Shown here in pieces: positions 18,501 through 26,289 of a stretch of 64,000 nucleotides of DNA (positions are counted from its first letter, which is position 1; every line of letters begins with the position of its first letter). A program made the translations under genes and the position numbers. This stretch comes from Clostridia bacterium. GTDB lineage: Bacteria > Bacillota > Clostridia > Oscillospirales > Acutalibacteraceae. A model generated the notes under the pieces. That model saw nothing but the letters and a program-made list of their open reading frames with translations, made no database searches and had not been told where the DNA came from. Location of the stretch: contig JAFTYU010000012.1 of the NCBI GenBank assembly GCA_017461235.1, positions 32,029-96,028 on the forward strand. The letters run 5' to 3'.

Positions 18501-18912
18501 TCACCGATGAAACGGAAGATTTAGAAGAAAGTGAGTTGAAAGCGTTGATAGTTTCTTCAACCGATTCATACTGTATTACTTGCAAGTCTTCGTAACCCGT
18601 AACCGCTTCATCGGCACCGTAAGAATTTTCGTAGGATTTGTATGAACGGACAATAAGCCTGCAGGTTGCAAAGTCTTTGTATGTGTATTCATTCTCTTCG
18701 TAAATCGCAACGGTTTCTTCTGACTCGGACTCAACTGCATTTTCATACAAATCGCTGTTTTCCTCTATCATTTCATTCAGCTCATTACTGAATTCATCAA
18801 GAGAAATATTTGCACTTGTATTCAGATATAAATCTTCCGTTGCTGAAACAGGAATGCAGATTATTGATGATAGTAAAGATACACATAGAATAGTGCTTAT
18901 TATTTTCTTCAT
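15535..18912 (-). CDS. Secreted subtilisin-like (S8) protease with BspA-type leucine-rich repeats and a dockerin
   Basis: I start this at ATG 18912, seven bases after AGGAGG, giving 1125 residues; a longer frame to 18996 runs into the neighbouring repeat element. Residues 1-24 are a signal peptide. The S8 domain (about 155-430) has D191 (GILDCGVW), H225 (NNHANIIS), N304 (SAGND) and S359 (GSGTSFSCP), so the triad is intact although the His context is atypical. A chitobiase-type domain (near YYTTDTSYPTRQ) follows, then about 300 residues of LRR_5/BspA repeats, and the C-terminal 57 residues are a type I dockerin with two F-hand repeats (GDINGDSAVDVIDVS and GDTNRDDELTIVDYQ). It is probably displayed on a cohesin-bearing scaffold. 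Target proteins are unknown. Confidence 0.88.
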   Translation of the reverse strand: MKKIISTILCVSLLSSIICIPVSATEDLYLNTSANISLDEFSNELNEMIEENSDLYENAVESESEETVAIYEENEYTYKDFATCRLIVRSYKSYENSYGADEAVTGYEDLQVIQYESVEETINAFNSLSSKSSVSSVIPDTEVDMTTVESTDETSVYNWAYDRVRVYEALEYVKNNYNENELPEIKVGILDCGVWTDEEDIQNRVAVEYSVISNSNQTFEITNNHANIISRIITDCTTTNVKIHSYQGCDSKGNLYVSNLIICEERMLLDNLDIVNFSFGSKYNINIGSKLYEQGVLVITSAGNDSSTKAHYPSSAEYALAVASMNKHDKMSTFSNRNSDYVEVVAPGENLPDMGSGTSFSCPMVVSLCAMIASIHPEYSREKVKEALYSSCDSTLLAGNKTKYGTIDFMNALVGSEYKEELADVPTFSLTSRPSPTTMYSETQYLELYCNEGEEIYYTTDTSYPTRQTATLYTEPIELDVTTKIRAVTFSKNRYRSEPADLTVYIQVYGDIPDNDNGWTINSKGYVTGYYGYEINPIVPDKIFGATVTGIAESAFEKKTFIEQIILPETATYIDNYAFKNCKYLDAIYAPGVTTVRIQSFLNCKLLDYVDMPKLTKLSKECFRQCGELKNLPVENFTSIPQYAFSGCTFSYMTFPNVQEIQWYAFLNCENLIEISLPSLVDGNLGEGIFSGCHMLERVNFPQDFVTLGGYTFTDCNATDFSFLKNIQYVYWGDFNHCHYVETMNLPSVTFVDTHTFDYMPSLKEVIIPSCTTVLEQAFRSNRYLEKVVFSDDLEFVGSNLFVDCSMMKYVVLNGLTNSTEAVFEGTSIERVEFNKIQTVASLPEVKNSIVALPSTFESCSEDTTGREYKVFGTKGSTAETWAEANGHTFYEISQENSIVTDIATVYDENSIEPLTFDAIGINSSYQWYGSLDNKVDNGDDVAIKGATTNEFTPKKGDKYPYYYCKMTSTDTDTTGKSVSVEIFSSICQNKLCYMMPKDNTEIDYVNKLIYTKTTANKDFFGIINIQDNTSYSSLPSLVYKEHSWYGTGSEFVVYDGTQKERYTLIVEGDINGDSAVDVIDVSATEQVVNGHKELSGNYFHAGDTNRDDELTIVDYQLVVNYALM

Positions 18913-18962
18913 ATGTTTTACCTCCTGAAATTTGTTTATGTTTTTAAAAATAGTTGTGGTTT

Positions 18963-19363
18963 GGTTTACCTCTCTAACTTTAGAGAGGGGGACCACCTTT
19001 TAATTAATTTTCCTCTTACAATTATCAAAAAGCGAGACTAAAATTTAATAAACGGATAGTTTTTGTCGGGTGGTGGAGAGTTTCCGATGCGGCAGCATCG
19101 TGGAAGCATCGCTTCCATTGACATAAAGTTTCTGTTATTAGGTTTTGGTTTTTAGTGATAGAATTATTGTTCTTATTTGCTTTATCGGTAAGGTGAATTT
19201 ATTACAATTGAATCTTACGATTCAACAACGCTTACGCGTTGGGAACTCTCCACCGCTCCGTCAGACGGTATTTTTAAATATAACTACTGGCACGTTTAGC
19301 ACCAATTACAAAAAGGCAAATATTGCAGGGCGGTCCCCCTCTCTTAGGCCAGAGAGGTAGAAC
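18963..19363. mobile_element. MITE-like element with 36-bp imperfect terminal inverted repeats
   Basis: The ends 18963-18998 and 19328-19363 are inverted repeats, matching at about 28 of 36 positions, and each end itself folds (CCTCTCT...AGAGAGG). Inside are a subterminal inverted pair around GGTGGAGAGTTTCC and its partner near 19232-19246, plus four small hairpins such as TTGAATC-TTAC-GATTCAA and AACGC-TTAC-GCGTT. It holds no plausible coding sequence. The left end lies 50 bases upstream of the protease start, so it is part of, or next to, that promoter. Non-autonomous element is an inference from structure. Confidence 0.6.
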
Positions 19364-19395
19364 AAACATCTGCTTAGCGTGATGGTGGTCCCTGC

Positions 19396-19428
19396 CATCC
19401 CTATTTCATCACAGATGAAACAGGGATG
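19396..19428. other. Hairpin in intergenic region
   Basis: CATCCCT-A-TTTCATC (19396-19410) pairs with GATGAAA-C-AGGGATG (19414-19428), one mismatch and a three-base loop. It has no T-tract. The rest of 19364-19597 holds no gene I can recognise. Confidence 0.45.
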
Positions 19429-19597
19429 ATGGGCTTCGCACATACCTGCTATTTCATTCTGTTTAAATTATAAAATACAAACTATACATCCATGTCGCAA
19501 ATTTATGAACAAAGCGTAAACACATTGTGTCATCTTATTGCAAATAAAAAATGCGCCCACCGAAGCAGACGCACAAAAAACGCAAACTCCGATAGTC

Positions 19598-19770
19598 GCC
19601 AAACTATTTTTATATGAAACAGGTATAATTACTCATCCCTACATATCAGCCGGATTTTGCATTTTTATCGAAATCTAACTAATATATAGGTTTCCCACCA
19701 TACGGCAAATAAGCGTAAATCCCTAAAAAGAAAATACACCTGTTTCCATATATATTAAAAATAGTTTGGC
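19598..19770. mobile_element. Short inverted-repeat element, about 173 bp
   Basis: GCCAAACTATTTTTA at the left end is repeated inverted at the right end (TAAAAATAGTTTGGC, to 19770), and the match extends inward to ACAGGT / ACCTGT with a short indel. The interior has no coding capacity. Size and structure fit a very small MITE or a long hairpin RNA; no target duplication could be assigned. Confidence 0.5.
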
Positions 19771-19814
19771 ATAATTAGTGTAACACACCAAACGCAAATT
19801 TACAACAAAAAAAT

Positions 19815-19850
19815 TAACCGACCTCAACAAATGGTCGGTTAGTTTTGTTT
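19815..19850. terminator. Bidirectional terminator
   Basis: A nine-bp stem (19815-19823 with 19833-19841) is flanked by A-rich sequence on the left and T-rich on the right, so it can stop transcripts in both directions. It serves the minus-strand phosphoesterase gene that ends at 19928. Confidence 0.65.
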
Positions 19851-19927
19851 TAGGATGATAGGCTTCGCATTACTTTATTTATAATCGGCACGAAGTGCTC
19901 CTTTAATTACGCATTATGAATTACGAA

Positions 19928-20473
19928 TTATAACGCTTTTTGTTCTATAACTTCTCCATCAAGTGTCTTATGTGTTATAGCAACATCATCCACAATCATA
20001 TACCCTCTCGGTGTGCTTTCTTTGGGTATCGAAACCGAACCGGGGTTCGCATAAATTACGCCGTCGGACAATTCTTCAATTTTGCTCACGTGGGTGTGAC
20101 CGTTAAAAAGGATATCACCCTTTTTGAGCTTAGGCATATTTTGCGGATTGAATTTGTGTCCGTGAGTTAAAAAAATCATTCTTGCTCCATGGTAAAGGAA
20201 AGCATATTCCGCAAGAACATTGAAATCAAGCACCATATCATCAACCTCTGCTTCGCAGTTACCGCGCACGCAAAGTATTTCCTGCGCCATACCGTTAAGA
20301 AGAGCTATAACTCCCTTGGGGTTATATTCTTCAGGCAAATCGTTACGGGGGCCGTGGTAAAGCACGTCACCCAAAAGAATGAGTTTATCGCATTTTTCCT
20401 GCGTGTATCTTTCGACTAACTCACGGCAATATTTTAATGAGCCGTGAATATCGGATGCTATCATTAATTTCAT
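19928..20473 (-). CDS. yfcE: YfcE/MJ0936-family metallophosphoesterase
   Basis: The 181-residue protein has every motif of the calcineurin-like phosphodiesterase fold in order: ASDIHGS, LLGDVLYHG, VRGNCEAE, FLTHGHKF and FNGHTHVS, which bind the two metals. YfcE hydrolyses phosphodiester model substrates; the cellular substrate is not known. The ATG at 20473 follows AAAGGAA. It is a single gene, divergent from the sugar symporter operon. A degenerate ATTATGAATTACGAATTA string directly downstream resembles the repeats near 121-150. Confidence 0.9.
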   Translation of the reverse strand: MKLMIASDIHGSLKYCRELVERYTQEKCDKLILLGDVLYHGPRNDLPEEYNPKGVIALLNGMAQEILCVRGNCEAEVDDMVLDFNVLAEYAFLYHGARMIFLTHGHKFNPQNMPKLKKGDILFNGHTHVSKIEELSDGVIYANPGSVSIPKESTPRGYMIVDDVAITHKTLDGEVIEQKAL

Positions 20474-20569
20474 AAAATATTCCTTTCAGCGTGTTTTTTC
20501 GATTATAACATACCCGTTTTAAAATGTAAACCGCCCCAAAACGCATCAAAGTTTTTGCGTGATATATTA

Positions 20570-20598
20570 TTGTAAAATAACTTTTGGTATGATATAAT
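20570..20598 (+). promoter_or_regulatory. Promoter of the GPH symporter operon
   Basis: TTGTAA (20570-20575), 17-base spacer, TATAAT (20593-20598) with an extended -10 (TATGA before it). The same extended -10 form recurs upstream of the superoxide reductase and rubrerythrin genes. Confidence 0.65.
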
Positions 20599-20626
20599 TC
20601 TCTCATTAATTTCAAGGAGGATTATC

Positions 20627-22102
20627 ATGTCTGACAATTCCATGAAAAAGTATATGAAAAAGTCAGAGATTGCAACCTTCGGTATCGGTCTTTTCGGTGT
20701 TGCACTTCTGACAGGGTGGATGCCCGACTACACGGCAACCTATTTTGCCGACTTTGCCTTCAAGGGCAAAGGCTTTGACAGTGCCGATATGTCCAACGCA
20801 ATTTCCATAGTATTCCTTGTTGCAGGTATTGTGGGGGCTGTCTGTGAACTTGTTATCGGTTATCTTGTTGATAACACACGCACCAAAATCGGTAAGGTTA
20901 AACCATGGGTAGGTTTCGGTGCTGTTCCTTTGGCTCTCATTTCTCTGCTTGTTTTCGTAGCCCCCGACACAAACAACCAGACTGTTGCTATAATCTGGAT
21001 GTTCGTTATCTATTCTCTTTACACCGCCGTTTGTTGTGCGGTTGAGAGCCCTGCGAACTGTTTCGGTTCACTTTCTTCGCCTAATCCGTCGGAACGTTCA
21101 ACGGCTATTTCAATCGCATCATTCCTTCGTTCGGTCGGTCAATCCGGCGGTATGGTTGTAATTATAGTTGTAGGCGCTGTTATGAAAGCCTTGTTAGGCT
21201 CACAGCAATTCAAAAACGCCGAGGCCCAAGGTCTTGACCTTTTATTCTCAACTGCCGTCTGTGCGCTGGGTCTTATTCTCTTTGTTATGATATTCTTCTC
21301 AAATAACAAAGAACGCGTTCCCTTCACACAGGAAAAGGTTTCTCTTAAAGATGCGGTTAAAGTCGTTTTCACCCACAAGAACCTTCTTATGGTTTCGCTC
21401 ACCAAGCTTTTCGGCTTCGGTCGTGGTGTTTACGGCACGGTTTCCCTTTACATAGCAATATATCTTTTAGGCTCAAAAGACTTAAAGCTCGGTCTTTTGC
21501 TCCCTATGGGTATCGGTACCGCGGTAGGTACACTTCTTGTAAACTTTGTTCTTAAAAAGTTTTCAACCAAAAAGACCTTCATACTTTTCTGTATTTACGG
21601 TGCTTCATCACTCACAATTCTTTTCATCGTTTCAAAATCAATAGAGTTCGGTGACGCGCTCATTATCCCCTTCCTTATTCTCAACTTCTTCTGCGGTCTT
21701 CAGCACGGTAACACAAACGTTACACCTAATATTATGATTGCTGACTGCGTTGATGAAATTGAGTACAAAACAGGCAAGCGTCAGGAAGGTCTTGCATACG
21801 CAGGCTACGGACTTTTCTCAAAAATTGCATCCGCTTTCACAAAAGCTCTCGGCCCTTGGCTCCTTTACACCTGGTCACAGTATGCGGTATCCACCGATGC
21901 AAATGTTGCATACGCCACCCAGACCGATGAAACTCTCAGCAGAATTCTTATGATTTATACCATCATTCCTGCTATATTCGTTGTATTGCAGGCAGTGCCG
22001 ATTTTCTTCTACGATATGGTCGGCGAAAAGAAAGCCCATATCACCAGAACGCTGGCAGAACGCCGCGCCGCAAACGCCGCAGCTGCCACAGTTGAAAATT
22101 AA
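20627..22102 (+). CDS. GPH-family sugar:cation symporter (MFS)
   Basis: The 491-residue protein has about twelve hydrophobic segments and the GPH/MelB-type landmarks: GYLVDNTRTKIGKVKPWV in the loop after the second helix pair and ISIASFLRSVGQSGG in the middle. The family imports glycosides, pentosides or hexuronides with H+ or Na+. The start follows AAGGAGG. It is co-transcribed with the next gene, 12 bases downstream. The substrate cannot be deduced, but the window is rich in glycosidases that act in the cytoplasm. Confidence 0.88.
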   Translation: MSDNSMKKYMKKSEIATFGIGLFGVALLTGWMPDYTATYFADFAFKGKGFDSADMSNAISIVFLVAGIVGAVCELVIGYLVDNTRTKIGKVKPWVGFGAVPLALISLLVFVAPDTNNQTVAIIWMFVIYSLYTAVCCAVESPANCFGSLSSPNPSERSTAISIASFLRSVGQSGGMVVIIVVGAVMKALLGSQQFKNAEAQGLDLLFSTAVCALGLILFVMIFFSNNKERVPFTQEKVSLKDAVKVVFTHKNLLMVSLTKLFGFGRGVYGTVSLYIAIYLLGSKDLKLGLLLPMGIGTAVGTLLVNFVLKKFSTKKTFILFCIYGASSLTILFIVSKSIEFGDALIIPFLILNFFCGLQHGNTNVTPNIMIADCVDEIEYKTGKRQEGLAYAGYGLFSKIASAFTKALGPWLLYTWSQYAVSTDANVAYATQTDETLSRILMIYTIIPAIFVVLQAVPIFFYDMVGEKKAHITRTLAERRAANAAAATVEN

Positions 22103-22114
22103 GGAGGCGATATT

Positions 22115-23041
22115 ATGGCAAAAACAAAAAAAGAACTTAACACAAAATTATACGCCGTTGTCGCATTCTTTCTGGTCCTCGCTTTCCTTGTATCGGTTTG
22201 CGCCGTTACATTCAAAAATAAATACAATGCCTTCCATCCCGATAAGGTTGCTACAGCTTTTACCGAAAGCATAGTAAACCGCGGTGACGGTTATAACTCC
22301 TACAAAAACACTCTCATAAGCAAAAACTACAAGTACGGCGATTATATCCGCGAATACTATATGTATCCCCTGATTTATACCGAAAGCAATTATAAAGCCG
22401 GTATGGATACGGAAGGACTCAAAGGCTTTAACGACGAAAGCTATATAGGTGACAAAACCGCATCCGATAACGGCACTCTTTCGGGTCAGGTTATTGATAA
22501 AATGTATCCGTACTACGTACAACTTATAACCGAGCTTAACGGTTGGGATAACTACAACACCTTCTTCACCAAATATTTTGCAAAATTGCTTGAAGTGCGT
22601 GAAGAAGTTTTCGGCGATAAATATATGACCGATGAAATTATGTTTACAGCGCTTGAAGCCAACGTAGCCGCATACGGCGACAAACTCGTAGGCACCGAAG
22701 ACGTTATTGATGAAAACTCAAACATCAAAACAAGCACCAAAACAATCGGTATTTATGAAAACAAATACGGTGAAAACTGCGTTTTCACATACGAAGCCGT
22801 TAAAATTGATGACGTAAATGATCTTGAAAAATTCAAAGAGAGTCTTGATGCTGCAACGCTTAAAACTTACAAGGTTGCCATTGATGATATCACCGAAGCA
22901 AAGGTTGTTACAGTCCAAGTAAAAGCGGAAGGAAATACTGTTGTAAAAGAGCAGAAGGTCACAGTTGTTAAAATTGATTCTTTCTGGTATGTTGACAATA
23001 CAAACACCGATACCGCTCAACTTTACAACTTTTACAAATAA
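22115..23041 (+). CDS. Membrane-anchored extracytoplasmic protein of unknown function
   Basis: The 308-residue protein has one N-terminal transmembrane segment (residues about 13-32, YAVVAFFLVLAFLVSVCAV) and a hydrophilic Tyr/Asn/Lys-rich outer domain that ends in a beta-rich stretch, FWYVDNTNTDTAQLYNFYK. There is no lipobox in the right place, so it is probably a membrane-tethered protein and not a lipoprotein. It has its own AAGGAGG site and follows the GPH symporter by 12 bases. A partner role with that transporter is inferred from position only. I recognise no domain. Confidence 0.75.
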   Translation: MAKTKKELNTKLYAVVAFFLVLAFLVSVCAVTFKNKYNAFHPDKVATAFTESIVNRGDGYNSYKNTLISKNYKYGDYIREYYMYPLIYTESNYKAGMDTEGLKGFNDESYIGDKTASDNGTLSGQVIDKMYPYYVQLITELNGWDNYNTFFTKYFAKLLEVREEVFGDKYMTDEIMFTALEANVAAYGDKLVGTEDVIDENSNIKTSTKTIGIYENKYGENCVFTYEAVKIDDVNDLEKFKESLDAATLKTYKVAIDDITEAKVVTVQVKAEGNTVVKEQKVTVVKIDSFWYVDNTNTDTAQLYNFYK

Positions 23042-23048
23042 AATCAAG

Positions 23049-23088
23049 CCCCTGTTAAGCTCAATCGGACTCAACAGGGGATTTTTTT
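23049..23088 (+). terminator. Terminator of the symporter operon
   Basis: CCCCTGTT (23049-23056) pairs with AACAGGGG (23073-23080), followed by a run of seven T residues. The convergent acetyltransferase gene ends right after it. Confidence 0.8.
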
Positions 23089-23698
23089 ATAAATCATTGT
23101 AATCTATTTCCAGATTTCTGTAATAATATTTTTTGTCGTGTTCACCTATTTGGCGCAGGACTTTACAAGGATTACCCACGGCAACAACATTTGAAGGTAT
23201 ATCCTTTGTAACAACGCTACCTGCACCGATAACGGTATTGTCACCTATGGAAACACCGGGAAGGACAATAACACCTGCACCCAACCAACAGTTTCTACCT
23301 ATATGTACGGGCAAGTTGTACTGATACGCTTTCCCGCGCAATTCCGGGTCTATAGGATGACCTGCAGTAGCAATGGTTACGTTAGGCCCGAACATTGTGC
23401 AATCACCAACATAAATGTGAGTATCATCCACCATAGTCAGGTTAAAATTCGCATAGACGCTGTTACCGAAATGCACGTGATGACCGCCCCAATTGGCGTG
23501 AAAAGGTGGTTCTATGTAGCAATTCTCACCTATTTCCGCAAACATTTCCTTCAGAAGCTCTTCTCTTCTTTTCATTTCTGTAGGACGGGTGTTATTAAAA
23601 TCATAGAGTTTATCAATATATCCCAGCTGTTCTGTCATTATATCGTCACCGCTGGGATAATAAATTTTGCCGGAATGCAGTTTTTCTCTGTTTGTCAT
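23087..23698 (-). CDS. Maltose/galactoside O-acetyltransferase family protein
   Basis: The 203-residue protein has the N-terminal Mac domain (EKLHSGKIYYPSGDD) and a left-handed beta-helix with hexapeptide repeats (WGGHHVHFGNSVYANFN; IGRNCWLGAGVIVLPGVSIG). The catalytic His is in TIATAGHPID. These trimeric enzymes transfer acetyl from acetyl-CoA to sugars, which may detoxify non-metabolisable sugars. It lies alone, convergent to the symporter operon. Confidence 0.9.
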   Translation of the reverse strand: MTNREKLHSGKIYYPSGDDIMTEQLGYIDKLYDFNNTRPTEMKRREELLKEMFAEIGENCYIEPPFHANWGGHHVHFGNSVYANFNLTMVDDTHIYVGDCTMFGPNVTIATAGHPIDPELRGKAYQYNLPVHIGRNCWLGAGVIVLPGVSIGDNTVIGAGSVVTKDIPSNVVAVGNPCKVLRQIGEHDKKYYYRNLEIDYNDL

Positions 23699-23770
23699 AG
23701 CACATTAACCTTTCAAGCTTTTTTAAAATTTTACCATTAAAAAAATAAAATATCAACAATATTCATCGTA

Positions 23771-23799
23771 TTGAAAAATATTCTCCGATATAGTATAAT
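23771..23799 (+). promoter_or_regulatory. Promoter of the flavodiiron gene
   Basis: TTGAAA (23771-23776), 17-base spacer, TATAAT (23794-23799), 38 bases before the ATG. Confidence 0.7.
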
Positions 23800-23837
23800 G
23801 TTTAATTGTGGACAAAACAATTATGGAGTGATTGATA

Positions 23838-24992
23838 ATGAATATAACCGATACAGTAAAGTATGTTGGTGTTAATGACCATCAGATTGATTTGTTTGAG
23901 GGTCAGTATATCGTACCCAACGGTATGGCCTATAATTCTTACGTTATAATTGACGAAAAAATCGCAGTTATGGACAGTGTAGATGCCAACTTCACAAACG
24001 AATGGCTCAACAACATCAAAGCCGTTCTCGGGGATAAACAGCCCGATTACCTTGTTGTTCAGCATATGGAGCCTGACCACTCTGCCAATATTGATAATTT
24101 TCTTAAAGCATACCCTGACGCTCAGGTTGTTTCTTCAAAAATTGCTTTTCAGATGATGAATCAATTCTTCGGCACAGATTACACTGACAGAAGAATTATT
24201 GTCGGCGAAGGTGACACGCTTGATTTAGGCAGCAGAGCACTAACCTTCTATACCGCACCTATGGTGCATTGGCCCGAAGTAATTGTTACTTATGACAATA
24301 AAGATAAAATACTTTTCTCCGCCGACGGCTTCGGCAAATTCGGCGCACTTGATATTGAAGAAGACTGGGCTTGCGAAGCACGACGTTATTATGTAGGTAT
24401 CGTCGGTAAATACGGCGTTCAGACACAGGCACTTCTCAAAAAGGCGGCAACACTCGATATTGAAAAAATCTGTCCGCTTCACGGTCCTGTTCTTACAGAG
24501 AATTTAGGCTATTACATCGACCTTTACAACACTTGGTCATCGTACGGCGTGGAAAGCGAAGGTGTGGTTATCGCTTATACGTCCGTTTACGGAAACACTA
24601 AAAAGGCTGTTGAATTGTTAGAAGAAAAGCTCAAAGAAAACGGTTGCCCGAAGGTTGCAGTTAATGATTTGGCAAGATGTGATATGGCAGAAGCCGTTGA
24701 AGATGCTTTCCGTTACGGTAAAATTATTCTCGCCACAACCACATATAACTCAGACGTGTTCCCGTTTATGCGAACATTTATAGAAGAGCTTACTGAGCGC
24801 GGTTATAAAAACAGAACCATTGCTTTTATGGAAAACGGCAGTTGGGCTCCCACCGCGAAAAACGTTATGAAGCGTATGCTTGAAAACTCAAAGAATATCA
24901 CATACGCCGAGAATAATGTTACAATTAAATCAACGTTAAACGATGCAAGCCGTAAACAAATCGAAGCCCTCGCCAAAGAGCTTTGCAAATAA
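23838..24992 (+). CDS. fprA: Flavodiiron protein (A-type flavoprotein, O2/NO reductase)
   Basis: The 384-residue protein joins an N-terminal metallo-beta-lactamase domain (diiron ligands in QHMEPDHSAN, VHWPEVIV, FSADGFGKFG and CPLHGP) to a C-terminal flavodoxin domain (IAYTSVYGNTKKAVELLEE). All diiron ligands are present. The class reduces O2 to water or NO to N2O in anaerobes, with electrons from rubredoxin or coenzyme F420 analogues. I choose ATG 23838 after GGAGTGA; an upstream TTG is less well spaced. It is monocistronic, bounded by a good promoter and terminator. Confidence 0.93.
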   Translation: MNITDTVKYVGVNDHQIDLFEGQYIVPNGMAYNSYVIIDEKIAVMDSVDANFTNEWLNNIKAVLGDKQPDYLVVQHMEPDHSANIDNFLKAYPDAQVVSSKIAFQMMNQFFGTDYTDRRIIVGEGDTLDLGSRALTFYTAPMVHWPEVIVTYDNKDKILFSADGFGKFGALDIEEDWACEARRYYVGIVGKYGVQTQALLKKAATLDIEKICPLHGPVLTENLGYYIDLYNTWSSYGVESEGVVIAYTSVYGNTKKAVELLEEKLKENGCPKVAVNDLARCDMAEAVEDAFRYGKIILATTTYNSDVFPFMRTFIEELTERGYKNRTIAFMENGSWAPTAKNVMKRMLENSKNITYAENNVTIKSTLNDASRKQIEALAKELCK

Positions 24993-25000
24993 AAAGCATA

Positions 25001-25040
25001 AAAACAGTCGTTCAGAAAAATGAACGACTGTTTTTCGTTT
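25001..25040. terminator. Bidirectional terminator
   Basis: A perfect 14-bp stem (25001-25014 with 25021-25034), loop GAAAAA, with A-rich and T-rich flanks. It separates the convergent flavodiiron and inositol monophosphatase genes. Confidence 0.85.
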
Positions 25041-25043
25041 TAT

Positions 25044-25799
25044 TTATATCACATTGTTTTTCGCTAAAATCGAAGTTTTGCCATCAAATGAAAGCTGCTC
25101 CCCGTCAAACGTTGTAACAACTCCGCCTGCCTCTTCAACAAGTAATTTACCTGCGGCAAAATCCCAGGGTGAAACAAGCAATTCAAAATACAACTCTGCT
25201 CTGCCACAGGCAACGTAGCACAAGTCAAGGGCCGCAGAACCACCACGCCTTATATCCAACGCTTTGTAATAATATTCGGAAAGTATTTCCAGAGTTTCAG
25301 GAAAAAGCTCCTTATTATAAGGTACTGAACCGAAAAGAACCAACCCATTACTCAAAGGTTTTGATGAAACACTGATTTTTTTGCCGTTACAAAAAGCACC
25401 GCCACCCTTGATTGCATAAAAAATCTCGTCAAGATATGGATTGTAAACGACACCTGCCACAACGCTTTTGCCCTTTAACAAGGCAACTGATATTGCGCTC
25501 ATATGATAATCTTTAATAAAGTTAGTAGTGCCGTCAATAGGGTCAACAACAAAAGCATAACCGCTTTCGGTTAACTCATCGTTTGCACCTTCTTCACCAA
25601 TAAATTTCGCTTCAGGCAAAATTCTTTTCAGACCAACAGCTAATTGCTCCTGAATATTCTTGTCATATTCAGTAACCAGATCCGCAACACCCGATTTTAT
25701 ATCAATAGCCATTTTATCCCTGTCTGCATTAAGAATTACCTTACCACATTCCTTCACCAAGGAACAAATCTCATTTATCAAAGCTTTCAAATTAATCAC
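25044..25799 (-). CDS. Inositol monophosphatase family protein (SuhB-like)
   Basis: The protein carries the family metal-binding motifs GEEGAND, VDPIDGTTNFIKDYHMS and SPWDFAAGKLLVEEAGG in order. It hydrolyses inositol-1-phosphate or a related sugar phosphate. I set the start at GTG 25799, seven bases after AGGGG, for 251 residues; an ATG at 25805 touches the ribosome-binding site, and a longer frame to 25925 adds 40 residues with no family resemblance. Single gene, convergent to fprA. Confidence 0.88.
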   Translation of the reverse strand: MINLKALINEICSLVKECGKVILNADRDKMAIDIKSGVADLVTEYDKNIQEQLAVGLKRILPEAKFIGEEGANDELTESGYAFVVDPIDGTTNFIKDYHMSAISVALLKGKSVVAGVVYNPYLDEIFYAIKGGGAFCNGKKISVSSKPLSNGLVLFGSVPYNKELFPETLEILSEYYYKALDIRRGGSAALDLCYVACGRAELYFELLVSPWDFAAGKLLVEEAGGVVTTFDGEQLSFDGKTSILAKNNVI

Positions 25800-26076
25800 C
25801 GGCATTCCCCTGTTTTTATGTTCATCGTAATTATAACAATTTATGTTTTCCTTTGCAATAGAAAACCTTGATTTCTGCAACACAATATGATAGAATAATT
25901 CGTAATCCGCACAACCTTCTATCATTCATTAAATAACTATGCAGTAAGGACGAAATGGCGCAGCGGTCAAAATCGTGCTAAGCGAGCAACGAGCAAAACG
26001 ATTTTGGGCACCGCAAGAGTCCTTCACGTACAGTTCTTTACTCAACAAAACCGTTGAGTGACACAATAAAATATAT

Positions 26077-26160
26077 GCGGGTGTGGCGGAATTGGCAGAC
26101 GCGCCAGATTTAGGTTCTGGTGGCACCCCCGTGCAGGTTCAAGTCCTGTCACCCGCACCA
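26077..26160 (+). tRNA. tRNA-Leu (anticodon UAG)
   Basis: An 84-base gene with acceptor stem GCGGGTG / CACCCGC, an anticodon stem CCAGA / TCTGG around loop TTTAGGT (anticodon TAG), a class II long variable arm and an encoded CCA end. The final 51 bases (26110-26160) recur exactly at 50571-50621, which marks it as a probable attachment site. Confidence 0.95.
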
Positions 26161-26165
26161 TCGCT

Positions 26166-26199
26166 CAAAGCCTTATATATCAAGGCTTTGGGCATTTTT
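26166..26199 (+). terminator. Terminator after tRNA-Leu
   Basis: CAAAGCCTT (26166-26174) pairs with AAGGCTTTG (26182-26190), followed by GGCATTTTTA. Confidence 0.75.
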
Positions 26200-26224
26200 A
26201 TTGGCAAAGGAAAAACAATCACAA

Positions 26225-26262
26225 CAAAAAAGCAGGTGCATAACCTTAAGTTATGCATCTGC
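26225..26262 (-). terminator. Terminator of the ECF sigma gene
   Basis: A 13-bp stem (26232-26244 with 26250-26262, one G-T pair) is followed on the minus strand by a run of six T residues. Confidence 0.75.
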
Positions 26263-26289
26263 CAATTTTAATATCGTAATAAGCGTTTA

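Noticed and set aside
25952-26060. Degenerate tRNA or regulatory RNA upstream of tRNA-Leu
   Set aside because: There are inverted pairs (AAAATCGT/ACGATTTT and ACTCAAC/GTTGAGT) but no cloverleaf or known RNA fold; function cannot be supported.
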